From Afipia massiliensis (GTDB taxonomy: Bacteria; Pseudomonadota; Alphaproteobacteria; Rhizobiales; Xanthobacteraceae), in contig NZ_JACHIJ010000003.1 of the NCBI RefSeq assembly GCF_014203115.1, positions 124,001 to 188,000 on the forward strand: a DNA stretch of 64,000 bases, in the 5' to 3' direction. Positions 47,020 to 57,700 of the stretch are shown one piece after another. Position 1 is the first letter of the stretch, and the number at the start of each line of letters is the position of its first letter. Under the pieces are notes generated by a model. That model saw nothing but the letters and a program-made list of their open reading frames with translations, made no database searches and was not told where the DNA came from. A program made the translations under genes and the position numbers.

Positions 47020-47328
47020 ATGATCAAATCCGAACTCGTTCAGCGCATCGCCGAGCACAACCCGCATCTTTATCAGCGGGATGTCGAGAACATCGTGAAC
47101 GCAATTCTCGACGAAATCGTTGCAGCGCTCGCACGCGGCGACCGCGTAGAACTGCGTGGTTTCGGGGCTTTTTCGGTAAAGCACCGCCCTGCGCGCGCAG
47201 GCCGCAATCCGCGCACTGGCGCGCATGTTCCTGTCGAGCAGAAGAGCGTGCCGTTCTTCAAGACCGGCAAGGAAATGCGCGAGCGGCTCAACCGCGACGA
47301 GGCGGGGGACCCAGCCGCGGCGACCTGA
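47020..47328 (+). CDS. ihfB: Integration host factor beta subunit
   Basis: IHF bends DNA at specific sites in replication, recombination and transcription. From the ATG at 47020 the 102-residue protein starts [19 protein letters not shown] as in relatives; the HU-family arm [17 protein letters not shown] contains the intercalating Pro. Upstream in-frame starts (46960, 46987) would add residues not seen in the family. The ribosome site is weak. Confidence 0.93.
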   Translation: MIKSELVQRIAEHNPHLYQRDVENIVNAILDEIVAALARGDRVELRGFGAFSVKHRPARAGRNPRTGAHVPVEQKSVPFFKTGKEMRERLNRDEAGDPAAAT

Positions 47329-47411
47329 TCCGGCGGGCTGTAACGATTCCAAAGAGCGGTCGCTCACATTTCGTCGCGCTGCCTTGAGTGAGAATCTGTC
47401 GCGAGGACGCC

Positions 47412-47813
47412 ATGCTCCGGAAAATTTTCAACGTCCTGGTGATCCTGCCGCTCGCGATCCTGTTCGTCGTGTTCGCGGTTGCGAACCGCCACATCGTCAC
47501 GCTGTCGTTCGATCCGTTCAACTCCAGCGACCCTGCGCTCGGCGTTTCGCTGCCGCTGTTCGTTGTCATCATCGTCGTCGCCATGTTCGGGGTCGTCGCC
47601 GGAGGTGTCGCGACCTGGTTCGGCCAGCGCCACTGGCGCCGCGCCGCCCGGCTGCATGAGGCGGATGCGCGTCATGCCCGCGCCGAACTGGCGGCCCAGC
47701 GGGAGCGGGCACTGGCTGCGGCGGCCCGTGAGGGACAGGTTCCGGCGCTGAGCCCCGGTCTGGCCCCGCAATATCTGGCCATCGGGCGAGACAAGCACGG
47801 CGCGGCGTTGTAG
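47412..47813 (+). CDS. LapA (DUF1049) family membrane protein
   Basis: A 133-residue protein with two membrane helices (about 3-21 and 44-66) and a basic, Ala-rich helical tail. The motif VANRHIVTLSFDPF between the helices marks the LapA family, which in enterobacteria helps lipopolysaccharide assembly. GAGG precedes the ATG at 47412. It follows ihfB, as in many proteobacteria. Confidence 0.85.
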   Translation: MLRKIFNVLVILPLAILFVVFAVANRHIVTLSFDPFNSSDPALGVSLPLFVVIIVVAMFGVVAGGVATWFGQRHWRRAARLHEADARHARAELAAQRERALAAAAREGQVPALSPGLAPQYLAIGRDKHGAAL

Positions 47814-47887
47814 AACCCGCCGATCACCCAAAAGCCTGCGGCCTGACGTTTTGAACTCCGGCCTGTGGCGGAACCAGCCCTGAGACC

Positions 47888-48562
47888 ATGGCACTTGCGG
47901 TAAAAATTTGCGGCCTGTCCACGCGCGAGACCCTCGAGGTCGCGCTGGATGCTGGTGCCGACATGGTGGGCTTCGTGTTTTTCGAGGCCTCGCCCCGCCA
48001 CGTTACGTTGGGCACCGCGCGCGAACTCGGACGGCTGGTGAAGGGCCGCGCCATCAAGGTGGTGTTGACGGTCGATGCCGACGACGCCACGCTTGAGAAC
48101 TGCATCGACGCCGTGCAGCCGGGATTGCTGCAGCTTCACGGCTCGGAAAGCGTCGCGCGGGTGCGCGACATCAAGCAGAAATTCGGACTGCCGGTGATGA
48201 AGGTGCTGTCCGTCGCGACAGCCGCCGATCTGGCTGGCCTTCCCGGTTATGCGGCGGTGGCCGACCGCATCCTGTTCGATGCGCGCGCGCCGAAGGACGC
48301 CACCCGCCCCGGCGGTCTCGGCGTGCCGTTCGACTGGCACCTTCTTGAAGACATCAAATTGACGATCCCGTTCATGGTGGGCGGCGGGCTCAACGCTAAC
48401 AACGTCGCCGAGGCGATCCGTGTGACCTGTGCCGGCGGTGTCGATGTGTCGTCGGGCGTGGAAAGCGCGCCGGGTGTGAAAGATCCCGATATGATCCGTG
48501 CCTTCATTCGCGCCGCGCGCGAGGCGGCTTCTCTTTCTCTCGGAACCGCTTCCAATGCATAG
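47888..48562 (+). CDS. trpF: Phosphoribosylanthranilate isomerase
   Basis: TrpF performs the Amadori rearrangement in tryptophan synthesis. The 224-residue protein has VKICGLSTRETLE with catalytic Cys7 region, VGFVFFEASPRHV, LLQLHGSES and the phosphate site MVGGGLNANNV. It begins 74 bases after lapA. trpB follows after a family A repeat. Confidence 0.95.
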   Translation: MALAVKICGLSTRETLEVALDAGADMVGFVFFEASPRHVTLGTARELGRLVKGRAIKVVLTVDADDATLENCIDAVQPGLLQLHGSESVARVRDIKQKFGLPVMKVLSVATAADLAGLPGYAAVADRILFDARAPKDATRPGGLGVPFDWHLLEDIKLTIPFMVGGGLNANNVAEAIRVTCAGGVDVSSGVESAPGVKDPDMIRAFIRAAREAASLSLGTASNA

Positions 48563-48585
48563 CGAGAGCGCGACATTTCAACAGC

Positions 48586-48675
48586 CGTCATGCCCGGGCT
48601 TGTCCCGGGCATCCACGTCTGTTTTTCAACATGGTCAGCAAGACGTGGATGGCCGGAATAAATCCGGCCATGACG
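48586..48675. repeat. Dispersed palindromic repeat, family A copy 4
   Basis: The left arm is CGTCATGCCCGGGCTTGTCC and the right arm GGCCGGAATAAATCCGGCCA. The right arm differs from copies 1 and 2 but keeps internal pairing, a sign that structure matters. It fills the gap between trpF and trpB. Confidence 0.87.
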
Positions 48676-48685
48676 AAGGACAATC

Positions 48686-49903
48686 ATGAGTCTCGCAAAA
48701 CCCAATTCCTTCCGCTCCGGCCCCGACGAGCGCGGGCACTTCGGCATTTTCGGCGGACGTTATGTCGCCGAAACGCTGATGCCGCTGATCCTCGATCTGG
48801 AAAAAGCCTATGCGGATGCCAAGGCCGATCCGTCGTTCCAGAAGGAAATGAACGGTTACCTCAAGGACTATGTCGGCCGGCCGTCGCCGCTGTATTTCGC
48901 AGAACGCCTCACGGAACATCTCGGCGGCGCGAAGATCTACTTCAAGCGCGAAGAGCTGAACCACACCGGCTCGCACAAGGTCAACAACGTGCTCGGCCAG
49001 ATCATGGTCGCGCGCCGCATGGGCAAGAAGCGCATTATCGCGGAAACCGGCGCGGGCCAGCACGGCGTCGCGACCGCGACGCTGTGCGCGCGCTTCGGAC
49101 TTGAATGCATCGTGTATATGGGTGCGGTCGATGTCGAGCGGCAGCAGCCGAATGTGATCCGCATGGAAATGCTGGGCGCGAAGGTCGTGCCGGTGCAGGT
49201 CGGCGCGCGCACGCTGAAGGATGCGATGAATGAAGCGATGCGCGACTGGGTGACCAATGTCGCCGACACGTTTTATTGCATCGGCACGGTGGCCGGTCCG
49301 CATCCCTATCCGATGATGGTGCGCGATTTTCAGTCGATCATCGGCACCGAGACGCGCACGCAGATGCAGGAGGCCGAGGGCCGCTTGCCGGATTCGCTGG
49401 TCGCCTGCATCGGCGGCGGCTCCAATGCGATGGGATTGTTTCATCCGTTTCTGGACGACCCAAGCATTGAGATTTTCGGCGTCGAGGCGGCGGGGCATGG
49501 CCTCACCAATCTTCATGCGGCGTCGATCGCGGGCGGGCGTCCCGGCGTGCTGCACGGCAACCGCACGTATTTGCTGATGGATGACGACGGCCAGATCCAG
49601 GAAGGTCACTCGATCTCCGCAGGCCTCGACTATCCCGGCATCGGCCCCGAGCATTCATGGCTGCACGAAACCGGCCGCGTCACCTATCTGTCGGCCACTG
49701 ACGAGGAAGCGCTCGCTGCTTTCCAGATGCTGTCGCGGCTTGAAGGGATCATTCCCGCGCTGGAGCCTGCCCATGCCATCGCCAAGGTGATGGAGCTCGC
49801 GCCGAAGCGGCCGAAGGATCATCTGATGGTGGTCAATCTGTCGGGCCGTGGCGACAAGGACGTGCCGCAGGTCGGCGACATTCTCAAAGGTAAAAAGAAG
49901 TGA
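48686..49903 (+). CDS. trpB: Tryptophan synthase beta subunit
   Basis: TrpB joins indole and serine using PLP. The 405-residue protein has Lys98 in HTGSHKVNN as the PLP anchor, [13 protein letters not shown], and the Gly-rich phosphate site [10 protein letters not shown]. Its stop overlaps the trpA start by four bases, so the two subunits are coupled. Confidence 0.98.
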   Translation: MSLAKPNSFRSGPDERGHFGIFGGRYVAETLMPLILDLEKAYADAKADPSFQKEMNGYLKDYVGRPSPLYFAERLTEHLGGAKIYFKREELNHTGSHKVNNVLGQIMVARRMGKKRIIAETGAGQHGVATATLCARFGLECIVYMGAVDVERQQPNVIRMEMLGAKVVPVQVGARTLKDAMNEAMRDWVTNVADTFYCIGTVAGPHPYPMMVRDFQSIIGTETRTQMQEAEGRLPDSLVACIGGGSNAMGLFHPFLDDPSIEIFGVEAAGHGLTNLHAASIAGGRPGVLHGNRTYLLMDDDGQIQEGHSISAGLDYPGIGPEHSWLHETGRVTYLSATDEEALAAFQMLSRLEGIIPALEPAHAIAKVMELAPKRPKDHLMVVNLSGRGDKDVPQVGDILKGKKK

Positions 49904-50736
49904 CCACGCGCATCGACACACGTTTCGCCGAACTGAAGAAAGAAGGCCGCGCAGCCTTCGTCACCTTCATGATGTGCGGCGATCCGGATCTGGCGACCTC
50001 GCTCGAGATCATCAAGGCGCTGCCGAAGGCGGGTGCCGACATCATCGAGATCGGCATGCCGTTCACCGATCCGATGGCCGACGGCCCCGCGATTCAGGCC
50101 GCGGGTCTGCGTGCCCTGAAGGCCGGCACGACGCTGAAAAAGACGCTCGGTGTGGTGCGCGATTTCCGCAAGGACGATGCCACGACGCCGATCGTGCTGA
50201 TGGGTTACTACAATCCGATCTACATTTACGGCGTCGACAAATTTCTGGCCGACGCGAAATCCGCTGGCGTCGACGGGTTGATCATCGTCGATCTTCCGCC
50301 CGAGGAAGACACCGAGCTTTGCATTCCGGCGATGAAGGCGGGGCTGAACTTCATTCGCCTTGCGACGCCGACGACCGACGACAAGCGGCTGCCCGCCGTG
50401 CTCGCGAACACCTCGGGCTTCGTCTATTACGTCTCGATCACGGGCATCACCGGCTCCGCCAGCGCCGATACGGCGCAGGTGTCGGCAGCGGTCGCGCGCA
50501 TCAAGCGCCACACCCAGTTGCCGGTGTGCGTCGGCTTCGGCATCCGGACACCGGAGGCCGCAGCCGGGATCGCGCAGGCGGCGAACGGCGCCGTGGTCGG
50601 TTCGGCGCTGATCGATGCCCTGCGCGCGACGCTGGATTCGGAAGGGCACGCCACGGCGAAAACGGTGCCTGCGGTCGCCGATCTCGCGGCGGCGCTGGCG
50701 CAGGGCGTGCGCGGCGCAAAACAGGCGGCGGAATAA
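49900..50736 (+). CDS. trpA: Tryptophan synthase alpha subunit
   Basis: TrpA releases indole from indole-glycerol phosphate. The 278-residue protein begins with GTG overlapping the trpB stop. Catalytic Glu50 and Asp61 are in [29 protein letters not shown] and GSAL form the phosphate site. Confidence 0.97.
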   Translation: MTTRIDTRFAELKKEGRAAFVTFMMCGDPDLATSLEIIKALPKAGADIIEIGMPFTDPMADGPAIQAAGLRALKAGTTLKKTLGVVRDFRKDDATTPIVLMGYYNPIYIYGVDKFLADAKSAGVDGLIIVDLPPEEDTELCIPAMKAGLNFIRLATPTTDDKRLPAVLANTSGFVYYVSITGITGSASADTAQVSAAVARIKRHTQLPVCVGFGIRTPEAAAGIAQAANGAVVGSALIDALRATLDSEGHATAKTVPAVADLAAALAQGVRGAKQAAE

Positions 50737-50763
50737 TTTCTTCAATCGAACAGATAGTCTATA

Positions 50764-50894
50764 ACCCCCACCCCGGCGCTTCGCGCCGCCCCTCCCCACA
50801 AGGGGGAGGGAGAAGAAAGAGTATCGATCGCGCCGCGCGTTTATCCCTCCCCTGAATGGGGAGGGTGGCTGGTCGCAGACCAGCCGGGTGGGGT
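50764..50894. repeat. GC-rich intergenic palindrome between trpA and accD
   Basis: The ends ACCCCCACCCCGGCGC and GCCGGGTGGGGT are inverted, with inner inverted pairs CCCCTCCCC.../GGGGGAGGG and CCTCCCC/GGGGAGG and the hairpin GCTGGTCGCAGACCAGC. It resembles a dispersed repeat and encodes nothing evident. Confidence 0.7.
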
Positions 50895-50974
50895 GACCTT
50901 GGTTACGCCGGAAAGCGGCACCATATTGGTTAGCTGAAAGGCGCATCGCGCGGCGCCACTACGGAGTTTGACGC

Positions 50975-51889
50975 ATGAACTGGTTGACCAATGTTGTCCG
51001 GCCGAAGATTCGCAGCATTCTCAAGCGCGAAACGCCGGAGAATCTCTGGATCAAGTGTCCGGATTCGGGGCAGCTCGTGTTCTACAAGGATGTCGAACAG
51101 AACCAGTTCGTCATTCCCGGCTCGAACTACCACATGCGCATGGGCGCGGCGGCGCGGCTGAAATCGATTTTCGATAACGAGACCTGGTACGACGTGGCGC
51201 TTCCGGAAGTGACCCCGGATCCGCTGAGGTTTCGCGACGAGCGCAAATATGCCGACCGCATCAAGGATGCGCGCACCAAGACCGGCATGAACGACGCCGT
51301 GAAGGTCGGCTACGGCAAGCTGGAAGGCAACGCCGTCGTGGTCGCCGTGCAGGATTTCGATTTCATGGGCGGTTCGCTCGGCATGGCGGCCGGCGAGGCC
51401 GTCGTGAAAGGCCTTGAACTCGCTGTCGAGAAGAAATCTCCCTTCATCATTTTCGCGGCCTCGGGCGGCGCGCGGATGCAGGAAGGCATTCTCTCGCTGA
51501 TGCAGATGCCGCGCACCACCGTGGCGATCCAGATGCTGCGCGAAATTGGCCAGCCCTACATCGTGGTGCTGACCAATCCGACCACCGGCGGCGTCACCGC
51601 GTCCTACGCGATGCTGGGCGATGTTCACATCGCCGAGCCGGGTGCGCTGATCGGCTTCGCCGGTGCGCGCGTGATCGAGCAAACCATCCGCGAAAAACTT
51701 CCTGAAGGCTTCCAGCGCGCGGAGTACCTGAAGGAACACGGCATGGTGGACATGGTGGTCCATCGCCACGACCTGCGTGCGACATTGGGGCGTCTCTGCC
51801 GCCTGCTGACCAAGGCGCCGGCTACCGAAGGCTTTGCCGCTGCCGCGCCGTTGCCGCCCGACGTGCCCGCGGTCGCGTCTCCGGCGTGA
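50975..51889 (+). CDS. accD: Acetyl-CoA carboxylase carboxyltransferase beta subunit
   Basis: AccD with AccA transfers carboxyl from biotin to acetyl-CoA in fatty acid synthesis. The 304-residue protein has the family start [19 protein letters not shown] and the crotonase-fold core [25 protein letters not shown] and [11 protein letters not shown]. The N-terminal zinc ribbon is degenerate: Cys28 remains, but the other three ligand positions read Ser31, Ile47 and Ser50. folC follows with a 4-base overlap. Confidence 0.96.
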   Translation: MNWLTNVVRPKIRSILKRETPENLWIKCPDSGQLVFYKDVEQNQFVIPGSNYHMRMGAAARLKSIFDNETWYDVALPEVTPDPLRFRDERKYADRIKDARTKTGMNDAVKVGYGKLEGNAVVVAVQDFDFMGGSLGMAAGEAVVKGLELAVEKKSPFIIFAASGGARMQEGILSLMQMPRTTVAIQMLREIGQPYIVVLTNPTTGGVTASYAMLGDVHIAEPGALIGFAGARVIEQTIREKLPEGFQRAEYLKEHGMVDMVVHRHDLRATLGRLCRLLTKAPATEGFAAAAPLPPDVPAVASPA

Positions 51890-53244
51890 CCTCGCCCGCG
51901 GCCAAAGATCCGTCCAGGAACTCGTCGCCGTCCTACGACGACATTCTTGCGCGCCTCGCATCGCTGCATCCCAAGCGCATCGATCTCACGCTTGATCGTA
52001 TGTGGCGGATTCTCGACCGTCTCGATCATCCCGAGCGGCGCATTCCGCCCGTCATTCATGTCGCCGGGACCAACGGCAAGGGATCGACGGTGGCGTTCCT
52101 GCGCGCCATTCTCGAAGCGGCGGGCCTGCGGGTTCACGTTTACACATCGCCGCATCTGGTGCGGTTCAACGAACGCTTTCGTCTGGGCCAGGTCGGCGGC
52201 GGTGTGCTGGTCACCGATGACCAGTTGCGCGCGGCGCTCGATCATTGCGAGCGCGTCAATGGCGGAGAGACGATCACGATTTTCGAAATCGAAACCGCCG
52301 CGGCGTTTCATCTGTTCGCCGAGCATCCGGCGGATGTTGTCCTGCTGGAGGTTGGTCTCGGCGGGCGGCTCGATGCCACCAATGTGATCGACAAGCCGCT
52401 GGCCAGCGTCATCACGTCCGTCGGCATGGATCACATCGAGTTCCTTGGCGATACACTGACAAAGATTGCGACTGAAAAGGCCGGCATTATCAAGAAGGGC
52501 GTGCCGGTGATCTCTGCCGAGCAGCCGCCGGAGGCGCTTGTTGTGATTGAGCAGACCGCGAGGCGCGCCCGCGCGCCGCTGCATGCGGCGACCGAAGGCT
52601 GGCATGTCAATGTCGAGCACGGACGGCTGGTCTATTCCGACGAGCGCGGTCTGCTGGATCTGTCCGCGCCGCGGCTGTTCGGACGGCATCAGTTTCACAA
52701 TGCCGGGCTCGCGATCGCAACGTTGCGCGCCATCGATTCCCTGAAGCTCGAGCCGTCAGCGTTCGAGCAAGGCATCGCGCGCGCCGAATGGCCGGCGCGG
52801 ATGCAGCGGCTGACGTCGGGGACGCTGGTTGCCGCCGCTCCGCATGATTCCGAAATCTGGCTCGACGGCGGACACAATCCTGACGGCGGCCGGGTGATCG
52901 CGGCAGCGCTCGGCGATCTCGAGGAGCGGGTGTCGCGCCCACTGGTCGTGATCGTGGGCATGATGGGCAACAAGGACGCCGGCGGATTTCTCGCGAATTT
53001 CGCCGGACTGACACGGCATATCATCGCGGTGAAAATTCCTGATCAGGACAATGCCATGGCGCCGGACGTGCTGGCCGATGCCGCGCGTCAGCTCGGCATG
53101 CGGGTCGAGACGGCTTCGAGCGTCGAGGCGGCGCTGCGATCGGTCGCGAAGCTTGCCTATGAGGTGCCGCCGCGCATTCTCATCACCGGATCGCTGTATC
53201 TGGCGGGACATGTGCTGACCGAGAACGGAACGCTGCCGCAGTAG
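51886..53244 (+). CDS. folC: Folylpolyglutamate synthase/dihydrofolate synthase
   Basis: FolC adds glutamate to dihydropteroate and to folates. The 452-residue protein starts with GTG overlapping the accD stop. [19 protein letters not shown] is the P-loop, [14 protein letters not shown] and [14 protein letters not shown] are family motifs, and [11 protein letters not shown] lies in the C-terminal domain. The accD-folC order is common in proteobacteria. Confidence 0.96.
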   Translation: MTSPAAKDPSRNSSPSYDDILARLASLHPKRIDLTLDRMWRILDRLDHPERRIPPVIHVAGTNGKGSTVAFLRAILEAAGLRVHVYTSPHLVRFNERFRLGQVGGGVLVTDDQLRAALDHCERVNGGETITIFEIETAAAFHLFAEHPADVVLLEVGLGGRLDATNVIDKPLASVITSVGMDHIEFLGDTLTKIATEKAGIIKKGVPVISAEQPPEALVVIEQTARRARAPLHAATEGWHVNVEHGRLVYSDERGLLDLSAPRLFGRHQFHNAGLAIATLRAIDSLKLEPSAFEQGIARAEWPARMQRLTSGTLVAAAPHDSEIWLDGGHNPDGGRVIAAALGDLEERVSRPLVVIVGMMGNKDAGGFLANFAGLTRHIIAVKIPDQDNAMAPDVLADAARQLGMRVETASSVEAALRSVAKLAYEVPPRILITGSLYLAGHVLTENGTLPQ

Positions 53245-54173
53245 CTGGAAACTGCTGCAATATCGCCAAGTATTCGATGTCGTCCCCGCGAAAGCGGGGA
53301 CCCATAACCCACGAACAATTTCCACTTGTCATTCCGGGATGCGCCTCTTGGCGCAGGCCCGGAATCCATGACTGCTTTGCAATCACGTATGGATTCCGGG
53401 TTCGCGCGAAGACGCGCGCCCCGGAATGACGGCGGTAATATTGAGCGAGCATGGTCCGCAACATTTCGTGATGGGCATACCAATCCCCGCGCTCTGAACC
53501 TCTCTTATGTTCGGCGTGTCCTGTTCGTGAGGGGCGCTTCTCGAGGGCGCTTTGAAGCGGAACAGGATGCGGCGCCTGCGCACGTGTCTCGCACACACGT
53601 CGTCCGGGAGGCTGGGGTCAGCGACCGGGCCAACTACGTGGCTCTGCCTTGAGTGGCTGGGCGCGGACAGGATGAACGCGGCGAAAGCCGCCGGATCGGG
53701 GCGTGAAAGCGTCCGTCCTGTCCCGGAAGAACGCTCCCCTTGCCCAAAATCGCCGCAGTGGAGCGCCGTGAGGCGATGCGCTTCCTTCGCAAAGGAAGCG
53801 AGACAACACATTTGCGCCTCGCGGCGCTCCATGCCCCTCATTTTCGGGGGCACACCTCAAAGCTCACCTCGCGCGATGCGCGGGAGCGATGCTGCGTGCG
53901 TGAATGGAAGTGGCTGTTTGAAAATTGGATCAGAGGTTGAAGTGGCGCACGCGCGCGCAACACCCACAATCGTCGTCCCCGCGCAGGGGGGACCCATAAC
54001 CACTAAACGGTGCAATGATAGCAAGAAGATTGCTCCAGCATTTCCCCCAAATTGATGGCTCAGGGAGTATGGGTCCCCGCTTTCGCGGGGACGACGTGGA
54101 GAGAGATCGCGCATAGAGGCAGAACCCTCACCCGAGAAATCGCGCAAGACCTCAGCAAGACGCCCAAACAAAA
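53245..54173. other. Repeat-dense noncoding region
   Basis: About 930 bases without a credible gene. From left: a half family B repeat (53279-53310), a long palindrome family C with arms GTCATTCCGGGATGCGCC and CGCCCCGGAATGAC (53328-53430), a stretch of about 500 bases with several small hairpins such as CTTCCTTCGCAAAGGAAG, and a full family B repeat (53972-54095) with GTCGTCCCCGCGCAGGG and GCGGGGACGAC arms. Several overlapping frames are open on both strands but none resembles a protein family. Confidence 0.7.
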
Positions 54174-54197
54174 AACGGCCAGCTTGCGCCGGCCGTT
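54174..54197 (-). terminator. Terminator after trxA
   Basis: AACGGCC and GGCCGTT form the stem of a hairpin; read on the minus strand it is followed by a T run, 24 bases downstream of the trxA stop. Confidence 0.82.
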
Positions 54198-54220
54198 CTC
54201 AGATTCATCTGAACGCGCGA

Positions 54221-54541
54221 TCAGACCGCAGCGGTGATCCACTGCTGCAGCTTGGCCTTCGGAGCCGCGCCGACCTGACGCGAGGCCATCTCGCCGCCCT
54301 TGAAGATCATCAGGGTGGGGATCGACATCACGCCGTACTTCGACGCGGTCTTCGGGCTCTCGTCGACGTTCAGCTTCACGATCTTGACCTTGTCGCCCAT
54401 GACGCCGGCGATCTCGTCGAGCGCGGGTGCGATCATGCGGCACGGGCCGCACCATTCCGCCCAGAAGTCGACCACGACCGGGCCGTCCGCCTTGAGAACT
54501 TCCGCATCAAAATCGTTGTCGGAAACCTTACCCACACTCAT
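54221..54541 (-). CDS. trxA: Thioredoxin
   Basis: A disulfide reductant of 106 residues. The active site is WCGPC at 30-34, with [16 protein letters not shown] and the cis-Pro motif [14 protein letters not shown]. The length and order are standard for thioredoxin 1. It lies downstream of addA on the same strand, separated by about 207 bases that hold no other gene. Confidence 0.97.
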   Translation of the reverse strand: MSVGKVSDNDFDAEVLKADGPVVVDFWAEWCGPCRMIAPALDEIAGVMGDKVKIVKLNVDESPKTASKYGVMSIPTLMIFKGGEMASRQVGAAPKAKLQQWITAAV

Positions 54542-54748
54542 GTGATCTGCCTCATTGGATGAAAGGCGCGGGGTCTGTTTGAAGAATCGCGCGCAAGAAA
54601 CGTATGACCAACCTATGAATGCGCCCCTGCGGGGTCAAGGCTGGTCACCGCGACGTGTTCCATCGGCCGCCGCCCGGTCTGCGCCGGGAATGGGACCCGA
54701 TTCAAGGGGTTAGCCCCGCCATTCGGGCCTTGGGACGGCAGGCAGAGC

Positions 54749-57700
54749 CTAGGAAACCAGCGATTGCAGCTCTGCGTCCAGCGCGGAGGCCGGAATTTCC
54801 ATCATGGCGGCGGTTTCTGTCCACAGCAGTGCACAGCGCACCTCCCGTCCGGGGTAAAGCCGCTGCAGCACATCACGATAAAGCGCGAGCTGCCGCACAT
54901 AGGCCTGCGGGGCCTCGGCAGCCGAGCGGGGCGGGGCATGATTGGTCTTGTAGTCGACGATCAGGACATCGCTCGTTGTCACCACCAGCCTGTCGATCTG
55001 GCCGGACACCAGCGCGGGCGGCCGTCCGCGCCGCGCCACACGGCCCGCGATCGAGACTTCGGCGCGGCTGCCTTGCGCAAACAGGGGCGCGAAGACGGGC
55101 GTTTCGATCAGCGCGATCACTTGCTGCGCGAGCGCGGCGCGTTCGTCTTCTGTGAACCATTGATGCGCGTTGCGCTGAAGGAAATCGCGCGCGGCTCCTT
55201 CGCGCCGCTCGATGGCAACATCGGGCAGCGATTGCAGCAGCCGGTGAATCAGTGTTCCGCGCCTCAACGCGCGTTCGCGCGCGGTGCGGGATTCGTCGGA
55301 GACGATCGCGCGGCCTTCCGCATCGGCCTCGGACGTATCGGAGGGACGCAGCAGGATGTCGGCGGGCGTTTCCCTGGGCGCGTCGACTTTCAGCCAGTTT
55401 GGGAATTGCTCCAGCGCGAGCATTTCCTGAACCGGTGCAGCGGTCTCTGCCGGCGGTTGGGCATCTTTGATGCGCGCATAGCGCTTCACCGGCCCGAATC
55501 CGGTTTCAATGATCTCGCATTGCAGGCCGGAGTCGGTGTCCGCAAGACCCTTTTGAATGAGATCGTACCACGACAGCTGCCGCACCGATCGCATGTTGCC
55601 CGGCAGCACGCCGCCGACGATCAGGCGATCCGCCGCGCGGGTCATCGCGACATACAGCAGCCGCCGGTACTCGTCTTCGGTGTCGGCTTTCATGGTGTCG
55701 CGTGCGGCCGCGACCACAGGAAGATCGTAGGCCTTCTTGCCGGCCCACAGCACGACTGCCGGTGCGTTCGGTGCGGCATTGCCCTGCGGCATGCGGATGA
55801 GATTCATCCGCTGGGTGTCCGCCGGCGAGGTGGTGGTATCGACAAGGAACACCACGGGCGCTTCAAGACCTTTCGAGCCGTGCACCGTCATGACGCGGAC
55901 CTCGTCGCGCGCGATTTCCATGTCGCGTTTGACTTCGGTGTCGGCGGCGCGCAGCCACGCCATGAAGCCTTGCAACGAGGCGGGCGCTTTCCGCTCATAG
56001 GTCAGCGCCAGTTCGAGAAATTCATCGATGGCGTCGTCGGCCTCAGGTCCCAGCCGCTTGAGAATGCGCGCGCGGCCGCGATCGCCGCCGAGCAGCCAGG
56101 CGTAGAACGAAAACGGCGTCTCCTGCGCAAACCGCTGTTCGTAATTTTCCAGCCGGGTCAGCGCCGCCGCGATCTTGCTGTTGGTTGCGGCGTGTTCAGT
56201 GAGCGCGTCGCGCAGCGTACCCTTGCGATGCGGCGCAAGGATTTGAAGGTCGTCGTCGTCGAGGCCGAGCAGCGGGCTTTTCAGCGCCGTGGCGAGCGCC
56301 AGATCGTCGCGCGGCAGCAACAGCGCATCGGCGAGGTTCATCAGGTCGATCACCGCGATGTGCTCGGTCAGTTTCAGCCGGTCAGCGCCGGCGACGGGAA
56401 TGCCCGCATGTTTGAGCGCCTGAATGATCGCGTCGAAGGCGCGGCCGCGCCGCCGCACCAGCACAAGCATGTCGCCGTACCGCAGCGGCCGGCGCTTGTC
56501 GCGCGGGCCGGTCATGGTGCGCGCGCCGATCAGCGATTTGATTTCGTTCTGAACCCGCCGCGCCAGCCGCACCTCGGGGCTGGTCTCGGCGATGGCGTCG
56601 AACGCCGCGCGCCAGCCCTCAATGTCGTCACGCGCATCGGGAACTTCGATCTCCCACAGATCGACCAGCGCGGGGGCGGCGTCCTGCAGCGCCATGTGCG
56701 GCGGCATGCCGTCAAGATCGGTGGTGATGCTCTTGTAGATCTCCGATGTCTTGAAGGTGCTCGCGACCGCCTGCAGCACGCCTTCGCCGGAACGGAACGA
56801 ATAGGTGAACGACACCGGATCGAAGCGAAGCCCGGCGGCCTCGAACCGTTCTTTCATCTCGCGGCGGCGATGGTCGAATTCACGCGGCGCAGCCCCCTGG
56901 AACGAGAAGATCGACTGCTTCTCGTCGCCGACCGCGAAAATCGTGCGCTTAACGCCGTCGCGCGCACCGGCACCCGAGGTGAATTCGGAGGTGAGCCGAT
57001 CGATGATGTCCCATTGCCGCGGGCTGGTGTCCTGCGCTTCGTCGATCAGGACGTGATCGATGCCGCGGTCGAGCTTGAAGTGCACCCAGCCGGACGACAC
57101 GTTGGTCAGCATGTCGTAGGTCTTGTCGATCAGGTCGTCGTAGTCGAGCAGGCCGCGCTCCTGCTTTTCGCGACGGTAGTTGTGAGCCGCGGTGGTCGCG
57201 ATCACAAAAAGAGCCAGGGCACGGTCGCGCTGCATGACCGCGCGCCGCTTCTCGTCCAGTTGAAGGACGCGCGCCTGCTCCGCATCCAGCCGCGCCGCCA
57301 GCGCGGACTGCAGCTTCGCGAGCGCCTTGGTCATCAGGGTCTTGCGCGGTCCCGTGACGCCTTTCACTTCCGTCAGAAAGATATCGAGATAGGCCTCGAC
57401 CTGGGTGCGGTCGGTGAGGCCGTCGGCGATCCGGAAACGTTCGGCCTGCGTGACATCGGCCGCGCTGCCGCCATCGAGCGCCGCCGCGACCGCCTGCCAC
57501 TCACTGCAAGGCAGGTTCGGACCATCGACGATCTCCCGCTCAACGTCTTCGATGCGCACATCGGCATCGACTCCGAGGGCCTGCGTGACTTGCTTCAGCG
57601 CAGCCTCAAAGCTGCCTGCGCTGTCGGACCACTTGATGAAATGATCGCGGCTGAGGCAGGCCTCGCGCACCACGTCCTTGAAGGTCACGTCGGCGGCGGC

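Noticed and set aside
53383-53853. Overlapping frames in the repeat region after folC, up to about 160 codons
   Set aside because: Products are Arg/Pro/His-rich and match no family, and the DNA is made of dispersed repeats; treated as noncoding.
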